Assembly: GCA_037176905.1 (NCBI GenBank)
Contig: JBBBWG010001682.1
Span: 3,118 to 27,260 of the forward strand
Direction of reading: 5' to 3'
DNA from: Azolla pinnata
Taxonomy: Eukaryota > Streptophyta > Polypodiopsida > Salviniales > Salviniaceae
Length of the DNA: 24,143 nt
Under the pieces are notes generated by a model, which was not told the origin of the DNA, ran no database searches, and was given only the letters and a program-made list of their open reading frames with translations. Positions within the stretch are counted from its first letter, which is position 1. Each line of letters opens with the position of its first letter. The position numbers and the translations under genes are program-made. Shown here piece after piece: positions 1 through 10,174 of this stretch.

Positions 1-30
1 TTCTTCTTCTTCTTCTTCTTCTTCTTCTTC
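1..30. repeat. (TTC)10 microsatellite upstream of the GATA gene
   Basis: Ten uninterrupted TTC units open the window, followed by more pyrimidine-rich DNA up to the GATA start codon at 200. The tract is probably in the 5' UTR or proximal promoter of the GATA gene, because CT-rich leaders are common in plant genes. No TATA box can be placed with confidence in the bases available, so the transcription start is not assigned. Confidence 0.9.
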
Positions 31-199
31 GTCCTCTTCATTCTGCTCCCTCCATTTATTGTCTTTCGCCTTTCCTGGCTCCCTTCATCATCATCTGCCT
101 CCCCCGACTACTCTGATTCGCCCAATATCTCAGCTCATCCTCCTCCTCTGATTCTTCCCAGCACAGATCGATCCGTTTCCCTGATTCCTCCCCCCCGCC

Positions 200-2476
200 A
201 TGGAAGCTGGCCTCTGCTGCGCCGGCTCCAGGAAGACTGCAGCGGCCCCGCACCATTACCAGCACACCTCCGGCCGCTCTAATTTATATAGCTACGCAGA
301 GCCCAGCTATGGCTGCTGCAAGCACTACTACACGATCCTCCCCGTCGGGGGATCAGAGAACGTTCAGGCTTGTCAGCAGTTTGCTAGCAGCGCGCCCATC
401 ATGTCTGCTGATCATCATCGCCATGGCGGCAATCCTGACAACAGCTGCGCGACCATCAGCAATGGTGCCGCCAATGGTGGTAGTAGTAGTAGTAGTAGTA
501 GTAGCTGCAGCAGCATCATCATCAATAATCATAACAATAACTGCATGAGCCTGGCGATCGAGGACCTGCTGGATTTCTCGAACGCGGAGCTCAGCGCCAT
601 GGATCAGTGCTCTGCAGCCGGCATAATCGCTTGCGAATATGGTGATCGTGGAGATGGGAATGCTTCGTCCGGGAAATTAGCGGCGGATGCAGCAGCAGCA
701 GCAGACGACGGCGATTCCTCCACAAAGGGCCAATCTTCGGCTGACGATGTTCGCAGGTCCTGCAGCTTGCAGGAAGAGGCGGGCAAGCAAATAATCATCG
801 CGCAGAGCAGCTCGATCGAGTTGGTGGATCACGATCATATCTGCGCAGAGCCGGTAAGCGCCCAAGTTGGGAAAATTTTCGATCCGAAAATAGTCGAACC
901 GATCCCATATTCAACTAGTTCGACTCGAGTTCGATTCGAGTTCGATCGATCGATCGGGGGGGGGGCGAGTAAGTAAAGAAAACCTTTGGGAAGTTTCGAT
1001 CCGAAAAGAATCGAATCGATTCGATCGATGGGGGTAAGTAAAGTAAGTAACCAAGCGTTTTGCGAAAACTGATTTTCGATCCGTCGAAACAATCGGATCG
1101 ATCCCGTGTTCAAGAGCTCGATCGTACCCATCAATCGGTCGATCATGATTTTTAAGTAAAGAAAAACAGAGAGATCTTCAAACAGAATTGAGTGAATTCT
1201 GTCTTTGGTTTGGCTGTGAATGCCGCAGTGTGATGATCATTTAGGGGCGGAGCTGGAGTGGCTTTCGAATTTCGTGGAGGAATCGTTCTCCTGCGGAGGA
1301 GCTCCAGCCATTTCCGCCGCCATATCTCCCACTTCCAGCCCCGTCTCCGTCCTTCTTCATCAGGCATCCATGGATCATCAGCAAGCAGCAGCTCCGCAGA
1401 CTAGAGCCAGCAACAACAACAACAACAACAACAACACTTCCTGCACCTCCACCAGCGCGGACCTGCACGTTGTGCAGGGCGTGAGAAGGCGGAGAGGACG
1501 GGAACGAAGAAGGCCCAGCTGGCCGTGGAATCGCTCGCCCTCCTCTTGCTCCTCCTCCTCTTCCTCCTCCTTCTCTTCTCCTGATTGCTGGAGCAGTTAC
1601 AGAGGCGGTGGTGGGGGAGGCGGCAAGCGCGGAAGCAGATCAGCAGGCGCGTGCTTCTGGAACACCATGATTGTGTCGATGACGGAGGAGTTGAGCTTCA
1701 TCAACCGTTCCAAGGGCGAGGACGCTAAGAATCAAGGGGCAGGAACGAGTAGTAGTAGTAGTAGCAGCAGCAGCAGCAGTAGCAGTAGGAGTGGTGGAGG
1801 AGGAGATGAATTAGGTGTAGGGTTAGCAGCTTTCCCAGAATCAGAGTCCTCACAAGAAGAAGAAGAAGAAGAAGATTCAGAAGAAGAAGTAGAAGTAGAT
1901 GATGAAGACGAAGAAGAAGAGGTAGTAGAAGAAGAAGAAGAAGAAGAAGAAGCAGATGAAGAAGAAGTAGAAGAGCGGCGGCGGTGGCAGCAGCAGAAGG
2001 TGGGGGGGTGGTGTAGCCAGTCAACGCCCAAGTCAAAGTCAACGGGGAAGTCAACGGGGGAGGGGTCAAGGGTGGTCAAAGGCGCGGGTCACGGGCAGAA
2101 GAAGAGGGGGAGGAAGAAGAAGAGGAAGAAGCGGCGGGTCAAGGAAGAGGAAGAAGAAGAAGAAGAGGAGGAGGAGGCGGAGGAGGAGGAGAAAGAAGGA
2201 AGGGAGGCGGAGTGGGCGGCGGCGGCGCGGGAGTGTTCACACTGCGGGAGCCGGCGGACGCCGCAGTGGCGGGCGGGCCCCGCGGGCCCCAAGACGCTGT
2301 GCAACGCGTGCGGCGTGCGCTTCAAGTCGGGCCGGCTGCTGCCCGAGTACCGGCCGGCCGCGAGCCCCACGTTCGTGCCGGCCGTCCACTCCAACTCGCA
2401 CCGCCGCGTCCTCGAGATGCGCCGCCGGCAGCAGCAGCACGGCTCGTCCTCGGCCGGGCCGCCGCCTGCAGTGTGA
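200..2476 (+). CDS. GATA zinc-finger transcription factor, plant subfamily I (A)
   Basis: A nuclear DNA-binding regulator of WGATAR-type sites by family knowledge. Model: exon 1 at 200-853, exon 2 at 1229-2476, phase 0, 633 residues. The donor is CCG|GTAAGC and the acceptor is GCCGCAG|TGTGAT. Visible elements are an N-terminal IEDLLDFSN motif (about 120-128); [14 protein letters not shown] at the start of exon 2 (about 225-238), a hallmark of this subfamily; Ser, Asn and Gln tracts; a long Glu/Asp block (about 427-466); a Lys/Arg block (about 505-523) that could serve as a nuclear signal; a second Glu block; and a C-X2-C-X18-C-X2-C finger at C554, C557, C576 and C579, followed by the subfamily tail [13 protein letters not shown]. 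Members usually have roughly 250-350 residues, so this one is about twice normal, mostly from low-complexity insertions. Two exons fit the subfamily. A missed intron in the repeats is possible, though the frame stays open throughout. Confidence 0.9.
479..541 (+). repeat. In-frame trinucleotide tracts (AGT, CAG/ATC, AAT) in GATA exon 1
   Basis: A run of AGT triplets turns into AGC, ATC and AAT/AAC triplets. In the GATA frame they encode consecutive Ser, Ile and Asn runs just before the conserved IEDLLDFSN motif. All tracts are multiples of three and leave the frame intact, consistent with selection on coding. The region is likely length-polymorphic. Confidence 0.85.
854..1228 (+). repeat. GATA intron 1 holding a three-copy TCGA-rich degenerate repeat
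   Basis: The 375-bp intron contains three units that each begin with TTTCGATCCG (877, 994, 1074) and end with AAGTAAAG (978, 1043, 1161). The units are unequal, about 102, 50 and 88 bp, and are filled with TCGA/GATCGAT words. A run of ten G (956-965) lies inside the first. The TCGA density is unlike the surrounding sequence. The function is unknown; it may be a local duplication that has decayed. Confidence 0.7.
1750..2200 (+). repeat. Compound AGT/AGC, GAA/GAG and AAG microsatellites within GATA exon 2
   Basis: Nearly continuous purine-rich triplets encode poly-Ser, then Glu/Asp-rich, then Lys/Arg-rich, then Glu-rich segments ahead of the zinc finger. The antisense frames stay open for over 100 codons and give poly-Leu or poly-Ser peptides; these are shadows of the repeat and not genes. 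The tract explains most of the extra length of this GATA protein. Confidence 0.85.
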
Positions 2477-2587
2477 CCGCGCCCCGCCGCCCGGGGCCCG
2501 GATCGCCCCGCAGTGCGAACACGCCCCGCCGCCCGGCTTGCGTCCGCCTAGCCGCAGCCCGCAGTGTGGACGCGCCCCGCCGAGCCC
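2468..2587. repeat. GC-rich imperfect direct repeats across the GATA stop codon
   Basis: Three related units start with GCAGTG at 2468, 2510 and 2561 (spacings 42 and 51 bp), each followed by a CGCCCCGCCG-type stretch. The first unit contains the GATA stop codon TGA at 2474-2476, so the repeat joins the end of the coding region to the 3' flank. The block is extremely GC-rich compared with the AT-rich DNA a few hundred bases downstream. Confidence 0.75.
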
Positions 2588-5020
2588 GCCTTTTTCGCGC
2601 TCTCGTCTGATCCCGGAAAGCCTCGGGTTCACACTGTACCGAGCCGTTCGGCCGGGCCGCTCGATTCCGAACGCATCGATGACCTTGTCCTCGACTCGTA
2701 GATAGAATTCGACCTCGTTCTCGGGCGCCATTTACCAAGCCATCTGCAGCTTGTTTGCTCCCTCTCCGTGGATCATGATAGCTTCTTCTTCTTCTCCTTC
2801 TTCTTCTTTGTTCTTTGTAACCCAATAAGAGATGAAATCAAAGTACACATGCATAACGACTCTCGGGGCCCCGCTTTGATCATCAGCACACCTCCCCATG
2901 GCTTTTCGAGCCGAATCCACGCGCGCGCACCGTCTTTCTCGGCTACATGTCTCACGCCTTCCCTCGATGTATAGATATATAGATATATATCTCTCCATTC
3001 TGTGTTCATCCGTATGCGCACGCCATGCCCATTGGATCAATCGTACACGAGTGCGATGCTGTCGAGCGATTCGATTCGAGTTTCAATTCCTTCCAAAGGA
3101 AGAGATCGCGCGGCGTACGATTCTTCCCAAACGTTTCTTAATGGGTTTATTGGCAATCGATTGATCAGGGTTCTTTCTTTTCCTATTGCTTTGCACCGTT
3201 AGAGCCATACGCAGCGAGAGAAAGAGAGAGAGAGAGAGAGACCCATGCGTCGATGTCGGACTGTGGAGGGACGATTATTCTAACATCTATCTATCTATTA
3301 CCTAAGGAGTGTGTTCAACAAGTCAAGGAAGGATTGCACACACATTGAACCACCATACTGCACAAAAGTCTCAAAAATGATAATGCAATCACACAAGTTG
3401 TGCTGCACCACTGAGTGAGTGTCTTCAGGTCCCTATCACCCGCCCACAACTTTGGCCTCTCTCATGGAAAAGCCAATGCCCATTATAAAAACAAATGCAC
3501 GCCCGATGCGCACGCACACGCATCTATCATGCACCGCATCATTTCCATGGCATGTTGTTCAAGAGGGAGGGGAGAGTTTGAGGGGCAAGCAAAGCTTTGA
3601 GCTCCATGATTATGCCCAACACCTCGTTCGCACGTCATCAATACAAACGGAAAACAGCTCTCGGAAACTCTTTGAGTAGCGTGAGATGAACCACCCCCGA
3701 AAAAAAAAGGAAAAAAAAAGGGAGAAGGGGGGGGGCTGGGAGAAAACCAACATGAATCGATCGGCGTTGGCATGCTCTTCTTAGCTCCATCTTATCCATC
3801 TTTACAGCGCCTTAAGAAGGTTTTGATATGCTGCGCCCAATGAATCATTCTGAAGCATGTAGTTTGGGGAAAGTGCGGCTCGTCATTGCAACCCGCCTCA
3901 TAATTCCACACGCCACAATCAACATGTCCATCATACAGCTTGCATTCGATCGAGTTTGAGGTTATTGAGGGCTTCGATCAATAAAATATCCCGCTACCGT
4001 GGAGCTCTCACCGACTTGTGGGACCCATCCGATGGCGTCCAATGCTCACTCACAATGGACGGGCAAGGCAAACTAGCATCTCTAGCCATTCTCGACATTG
4101 ACAACACCTTTGATTTCTTTCCATCTGTAAACTCCACCATCACATTCACCAGAAATGTACCTCCGTTTGTGCACAAACGCTTTCTTCGATGTAAGATATA
4201 AATTGATCCACACAGGGTAGATCGTAGACGCATTGTACAAAACATTAACTGCATCGGCTGACTGACACCAGATGATCCACAAGGGTATTGGATTAGGTGG
4301 TTCACCGAGCATGATTGCCGAGGATGCATGAAATGAACAAGATTGCTTCTAATGTGAAACCAATTTTTGGGTTCAATGCTCGTCTTCAATGCTCCTGTAA
4401 TTTGAAGGCAACCAACGTTGTTGAAAGCCATGAAGAAAACAGGCAGATGAGAATTTATGTTATCAAGAGACAATGATCACAAGCACACCATATGATCACA
4501 TTGAACTGGAATGGTTCAACATTGAAAAACCCCGTCCTATTTATGACATTTTTCATCTCATGCATGCTTGTCATGTAGTGCCACTTGCCTACTGATTGAT
4601 CATGCATGTGATGGGATACACGATGTTCTGATGCCACGGGTCTTATGCAGCATGCATAGAGTAAACCTATATGAATGTCCTATTGAATTTTCATTAGCAG
4701 CAATGCATCCATAGATTCATACACGTTAGAGCCATGTTCCATCATCGGTCAGCTTGTTCCTCCTCCAAACATCAATCAAATGTCTCTTTGTCATCAACAT
4801 GAAAATGAGAGTAACTTCACTTTGCTCGTTTTGTTAAAACAATGTTTTCCATGGTGTCCATCATTAGTTGCATATTATACAAAAGAATCTTAAACATTAC
4901 TGCATTTCCAGATCATGAAATTTTAAGAAACTGAAACTCACACTACAAAAATTGCAATGCCTTATTTGACATGAGTTCTGTGAGAAGACATGATACAGCC
5001 TCCAGACTCCCATGAAGATC
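2588..5020. other. Region between convergent GATA and FAX genes, no gene recognised
   Basis: This 2.4-kb stretch should hold the 3' UTRs of the two genes. Visible features are an AT-rich GATATATA-like tract near 2966-2990, an AG run at about 3221-3240, a short CTAT run near 3284-3298, and A- and G-homopolymers at 3700-3735. Open frames here are short and match no family I know. No tRNA, clear transposon termini or long inverted repeat was seen. Confidence 0.6.
3221..3240. repeat. (AG)n microsatellite
   Basis: A short run of AG dinucleotides, interrupted once near its left end, in the GATA 3' flank. No function can be assigned. Confidence 0.85.
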
Positions 5021-8000
5021 CTATGGGCCTTTCTTGACGATGTGGTTTCCTCCGGTCAACAATTTGTACAAATAGAATAAAGTCATCACTCCGCTGCAGG
5101 AAAAATAGCATCCTTCATTACTTCTGCTTACTATTAGCATAGTCACCAAACCAGCTGGGTATATGCTTCTCTTTTGCCTTACAATTATACCCACTCGGTC
5201 ATATTTGAAAATGGGCACTTAGGATTTATCAGATTTTCATTCCTAGTCGATACTCCGAATCAATAATATCAGCAATACAAAGAAAAAGAATCACAAACCT
5301 GATACCAGCTACTATCCCAGCTGGCATTATCTTCCCAGTACTTAGGTATCGATATCCCATTACCCAAGTCAATGCCACTGAAACAACTGTATCAGGACAT
5401 GCAATTATCAGCCATCCAAATTTGGTTAGAATATCAAGGTAAACGAGCCACATGCCATATGTTGCAAGACAAAAGAAAATTATCCGCCAGTTGAAAGACA
5501 GTATATACCACCCAAGTATGCATTGCATGAATACACAAGCATTACACCAAAATGAACTACTCCATATTGCGATCAACATTCTAAACTATAGACTCCGTAG
5601 CATCATTTAAAAGGGTATGCAAGATTTCATGAACTAGTCATCAGCGTTTCTTGAAAGTAAGGAATACAGAACGGATAGTATTCAACTATGATTGAATACA
5701 ACCGCACCAAATCTTTTGGGATACAACTATACTGACATTCCTCGCAAGGCACCATAGGGTCATAACATCATAAATTGGGGATGTTGAACATAATCCACTC
5801 ATGGCATGATGCCATGAGGAAGCTTGCAAATCTGTGGTAGATGAAATATTTTATTTCAGAACTTGATGCTTGTTTGCTTTTGAGAAATACAAAATGTTTG
5901 CAGATACATAAACACATAATGCCTACTTAAACAACTTGGTTCCAACTTAACGATACGTATTCGCTTTTCCTATAGTAAATAACCACTCTGATACTTTATT
6001 TCTATTTCAGAAACTAACTTACGCTGCAACAGCACAATATCATTAATTTTCTCATACCAGAATAATGATTTGAAGAGATTACATTCTGAAATTTTAAAAT
6101 CGGAGAATAAAGAAAGAACCATAAGGGATATATCCTATGCAATACTACATCCATATAAATTACTACCTAACAACAATCAATAACAAAGAGAAAATAAATT
6201 CATTCTACAGTAAATAGAACAGAAATGAATCCATATCGACCAGGGATAGTATAAAATCAAGTGAGAAAACAGGTATGAATTGAAGCTTTTAGAATGAGGG
6301 GAAGAATAAGCGTGGTGTGCATAATGGAAAAGTTTCGAGTAGATGAAGAGATTAAGGTTTTTTTCTGAGGGAAAGTGAAAGGAATATAATTTTCATGCAT
6401 TTTGCTTGCCTTCGGTTATACATTACTATATGAAAAAATGACAACGAAGCCAACTTTGCACACTGCTGGACATAAAGTTTCAAAATGACAAAATAGTTTC
6501 GTATTACATCAAAATGGAAATATCCCAAGAACTAAAAAACGAGGAAACTCCTGAAATTTCTTCCTCAATCAAGACAAGAAAAGATAGGGCTATTGTTGAT
6601 GAGAAGTTAAATGGAAAACATTACAGCTTGAACTTGAGAAAATGACTAGATCAAGGTACAAATCATGAGAAATGATAGATCAGATCATCAAAAGAAAATT
6701 AGATCGTGCATAAAGATGGTTTCAGTAGAAAGGCCTGAAAGAAGAAAGATTGTAAATCCAAACTGATCCATATAAAGAATAAATATAATGCTTAAAGGAA
6801 GTTTAGATGTAAGAAATTGACTAAATCTAGTCTCAAGCATTTACATATAAAGTATGAAACTTTCTCAACCAAGTTAACTAATTGCAATCTTCGCCAAACA
6901 GTTGTAATAAAAAAGAAACAACCTCTAAATCCTGTTTTAAAAACAATTGCAAGAAAGAAAAGCTTACAGGATCACAGAACGATGGCTAAGATAAACGATC
7001 CCCAAAAAACCAGTTCGTATGAAATCAATGTAGCCACATAATTGCATGAAAAGAATTGAGGCAGGCAATGAGGATAATATCTTTGCAAGAGATCAGATTC
7101 AGTACCATATACTCTGTGGCAAATGCATATGTTGAGGAGCTTGGGAGAGCATTACAAATAACTCATGAGATCATCCACTCAAATTTAATCGTGGAAAGAA
7201 ACAAAAGAAATGCTACAAGAACTGCTTGAAAAGAGTTAATCAGAAGACAAGATTTATTGTTTGATTTGGACAATCTAACCATACAATCTCGTCTCAATTT
7301 AATGAAATCTTCATATATTCCACAGAAAACTTCATGGAATACTATGCAGATTTCCTGCTCACAAATGAGAAAATGCAATAAAATAGAAGAAAAAGCTGCC
7401 TTTCCGAAGTGACAATGCAGGAATTTGTTCCACAATAGCTTTTTACGTGAAAGGAATACAGAAAACTCATTGAACCCATGGGATTTGACCAGATTGAATC
7501 CCAAAAACACGAAAAGCTACTGAACGGTATGATTCTTAGTGACCAACACACAGCCAGAAACCAAAAGAAAATAAAATCATTCTTTATGGAGAATTAATCC
7601 ACAGACGGGCCATAAGGTTAGAAAAAACTACAATAAAAACTCTCTCGTAGTTAACTATGGTTATGCCTCTAACAATGATAGCACACACCGTCTAATCAAT
7701 TTGACACAATTCCATAGGGGAAGAAGACACTGTTCATAGAACAAAAAATCTCTGTTTATGGAAGAATAGAACATTAAATCTCCAAATCATAAGCTCAGAA
7801 ATGAGTTCTCTACAAACTATGCAAAAAGCCTGTTTATACAAACAAAGAAAAGGAATGTAAGAAAAAAATTGCCTACTTAAAGAAAATGAAAGAACACATT
7901 AAAAAGGAAAGAAATAATGCTTAGATAACTATTTTATCTGTATCAATCTCAATAAGAAGGCTCAGCTAGAGAGAAAATAATTGAAATTACGCTAGAAACG

Positions 8001-8552
8001 TAAAAAGACGAAAAAAAATGGTAACAAATACAACTACCTGCTTGGAGAAACGACGATTGAGGTAAGATCAAACCAGTACAAACTACTCGCTCAGATCACA
8101 ATAAATAATTTGCAGGCTTGAAAGAGAATGAATGAGTACATGCTTTGAAGGACCAATGAATAGTGCTGGAATTCAGTGAGCAAAGTAACAAGACGAATTG
8201 CAAGAGAAAAGGCTATACCTGTTTGAAGTAAAACAAAAACAGGAAGCAAATCATGCATAAATCGGCTCCACAAACGGAGAAAGATAGAGAGAGTAGCTCA
8301 AATTTGTTAGATACAACAAAGCGCACAGGAGGGGCTGGGGGAGGAACGGGTACCTGTTTGAAGAGCTAAAGCGAGATAAGCGTTGGATCCCTTATGGAAG
8401 GCTTGAAGGCTGAGGCTTCCCGTGAAGAGAAGAACAGATCCGGAGATGCCTCCGCCAAGGAGAGATGGAAGGCTGCCTTTGAGAAAGAAACCGAGGAGAC
8501 CGCCCGCGAGAACAAGGAAGCCGTAAGGGAAGGTGAAGCAGAAATCGTGCAT
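5021..8552 (-). CDS. TMEM14/FAX-family small membrane protein (fatty acid export-like)
   Basis: Three exons on the minus strand: 8552-8354 (199 nt), 5386-5299 (88 nt) and 5093-5021 (73 nt), joined G|TT and AG|C, giving 119 residues plus TAG. The introns (GTACCC...GATACAG, GTTTGT...CCTGCAG) keep the frame. The protein is hydrophobic, with about four membrane segments and Gly-rich turns. It starts MHDFCFTFPYGFLVLAGG and carries VMGYRYLSTGKIMPAGIVAG, which I recognise as the Tmemb_14 signature of plant FAX5/6/7-type proteins of about 117-120 residues. It has no N-terminal plastid extension of the FAX1 kind, so an endomembrane location is inferred. The known family role is export or transfer of fatty acids across membranes; the substrate here is not shown by sequence. 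The start is fixed by the conserved MHDFCF. Intron 1 is 2,967 bp and T-rich on the coding strand. Confidence 0.9.
5387..8353 (-). other. Large intron 1 of the FAX-like gene
   Basis: A 2,967-bp intron, strongly A-rich on the plus strand (T-rich in the transcript), as plant introns are. It contains a mini copy of the exon 1 ends at 8219-8258 (separate entry). Otherwise I see only scattered short open frames with no family resemblance, no tandem array, and no clear transposon ends. Confidence 0.8.
8219..8258 (-). other. Possible alternative first exon (mini-exon) of the FAX-like gene
   Basis: On the minus strand a 40-nt stretch begins ATGCATGATTT, like the true exon 1 start at 8552, and ends CTTCAAACAG|GTA, like the true exon 1 donor at 8354. 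It would encode MHDLLPVFVLLQT and leave one extra base, the same phase as exon 1 (199 nt, also 3n+1), so it could splice in frame to exon 2. The product would lack the first two membrane segments. It may be a partial duplicate with an internal deletion, a cryptic exon, or chance. No transcript evidence is available. Confidence 0.35.
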
Positions 8553-9928
8553 CTTTCCTCCTGTGCGGCGTCTGCTACTGTACGTGTTGCCAGCGCCTGG
8601 GCCTGCTCCCGGTCGTCTGCGAATCTACGGGGACGTCGCTGCAGAAAATGAAATCGGGAAGAATGCAGACGACCTTGAAAATGAGAACGTGAAGAGACAG
8701 ACCTTGCGCATTTCAAATCAGTGTGAAGAAGTTCATAAAATCCAAAATCAATGGACTTTTTGTTCACTCTGGATTTCTCTAAACAGCGGATCAAAGTGTG
8801 TTTTGACTCGAGACTGATTCCGGAGCGGCTCCGCAAGAGACCACGAAATGTACACATCTTCGTAACGATTCGCTTGCAAAGAAAGTAGCATATATTCGAT
8901 CATGAGAGCAGAGACCGATATGAACAGATTTTGCTGCATGAGTTGAAGTCGAGATCTTGAATGCGTTCCATATAGATTCTCAATACGCCCATGGATTGAG
9001 GTGCTCGATTAGATGCAGATCACCATGTTTCGTACATGGAAATAGAACGTTCCGACAGCTTGGTAGCACTGTTGTAGAATAACCAGAAACTGCTTTTGTA
9101 AACACGACACACTGTGATGGAGCGAAAGGTTTCAAAGTCATGCCGTACATTTACTTAGCTATATTTCCTCGAGTGAATTCCTAAACGAAATCGAAGTGCA
9201 ACTCTTTCTTATGCGTTGTACATGCTAATAACAAATCAGCATAAACGTACAATCTAATCAACAGTTCAACATCAACAAATGCAAAAATCATTGTCTAAAA
9301 AATTAAAACTTTCAAATTTATAGTTACTCTCTACTTTTCCATGATTATTCACTTACTTATTCTCCTTAATTACTATCTTCTTTCCATTGACATCCATACA
9401 CCTTGGTAAATACATGCCTTACCTACTTGTAATGACAAATTTCATGAACAATTTTATGCATGATTATCTAACCTTTTACTTAATTACCATGTGATTATCT
9501 AATATTTCGGTTTTATTTCTCTCGTTATTAATATTATTTTATCGTGATTCAAACAAAATTTAGCATGTAAGTTATAAATTAAACAAGTTACGAGAGTGAA
9601 TCATAAGTAAAACCAAGAACGTTGCTATAGGAATTGTGAAACTTTATTTTATCTGTTGTACAGAATAATGAATGTACCTGTTTTACAGAATGTAGTTGGC
9701 TCTTTCGTTGAGAGCTGTGCTTTTCTTTTAGAATACAGAATCAATGGCTGGTAAAGCATAACATTCCAGTAAAATATGATGAGAGAAGAAACTTTGTCAA
9801 TTTTCCTTCTTCACTGTTGCCCATTTTCCTCGCTGTATTCCATCCTCTAACTGTTGTTAGCTTCTAAATTAGATACTTCTACAAGACGTTGATTCTTGGT
9901 TACACCTTACTCTTCCCACAACAACAGT
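8553..9928. other. FAX-like gene 5' region and MNS5 3' UTR
   Basis: FAX (start 8552) and MNS5 (stop 9929-9931) are in tandem on the minus strand, so this 1.4 kb should hold the MNS5 3' UTR on the right and the FAX promoter and leader on the left. An AATAAA on the minus strand at 9643-9648 is a candidate MNS5 polyadenylation signal. The part at 9240-9600 is very AT-rich. No other gene is recognised. Confidence 0.6.
9643..9648 (-). terminator. Candidate polyadenylation signal AATAAA for the MNS5 gene
   Basis: AATAAA on the minus strand lies about 280 bases downstream of the MNS5 stop codon, a normal plant 3' UTR distance. Plant signals are loose and the region is AT-rich, so this is only a candidate. 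Confidence 0.35.
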
Positions 9929-10174
9929 TTATGCTGACAATTCCAATAACCCACAGTATCCGGAGAAACTGCAAGTTCTTTGCCTACAAGATAACGCATC
10001 AACTCCACAATCTTGACTGGACTTACATTTGTGATCTGCTCTTTGGTCCAACACATGGCAAGCACTCTCAACCATTAGAGTTTCATCCCTGACGGATAAA
10101 AACCCTTTGAAGGTTGGGCATACTTCGAACTCCATCGCACTGTCACACTTCTGTTCCCATTTTGCTGATTCTTT
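9929..10174 (-). other. MNS5: Last exon of MNS5: cysteine-rich C-terminal tail
   Basis: This exon follows a strong donor (AAG|GTGAGT at 10561/10560) and an acceptor CTACACAG|AAAGAA at 10175/10174. It encodes 81 residues with eight cysteines, including DHKCKSSQDCGVDALSCRQR and TCSFSGYCGL. The spacing resembles a small disulphide-bonded module, which suits a secretory-pathway protein. The phase joins exactly to exon 14, and TAA closes it at 9929-9931. Confidence 0.8.

Noticed and set aside
1725..2079. Two overlapping antisense open frames of about 115 codons (poly-Leu and poly-Ser)
   Set aside because: They are the reverse complement of the triplet repeats in GATA exon 2; composition is pure repeat with no domain.
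3956..4473. Open frames on both strands, one with a WDPSDGVQC phrase faintly like the N-terminal cap of leucine-rich repeat proteins
   Set aside because: There are no LRR repeats after it, the Cys/Trp pattern is too weak, and no splice-consistent extension was found.
5229..5579. A 116-codon hydrophobic frame on the minus strand that looks like a membrane protein
   Set aside because: Its recognisable part is FAX exon 2 (5299-5386); the rest is intron read on either side, as the splice sites and family alignment show.
8366..8857. A 163-codon minus-strand frame overlapping FAX exon 1
   Set aside because: It is in a different frame from the conserved TMEM14 protein and has no recognisable motif.
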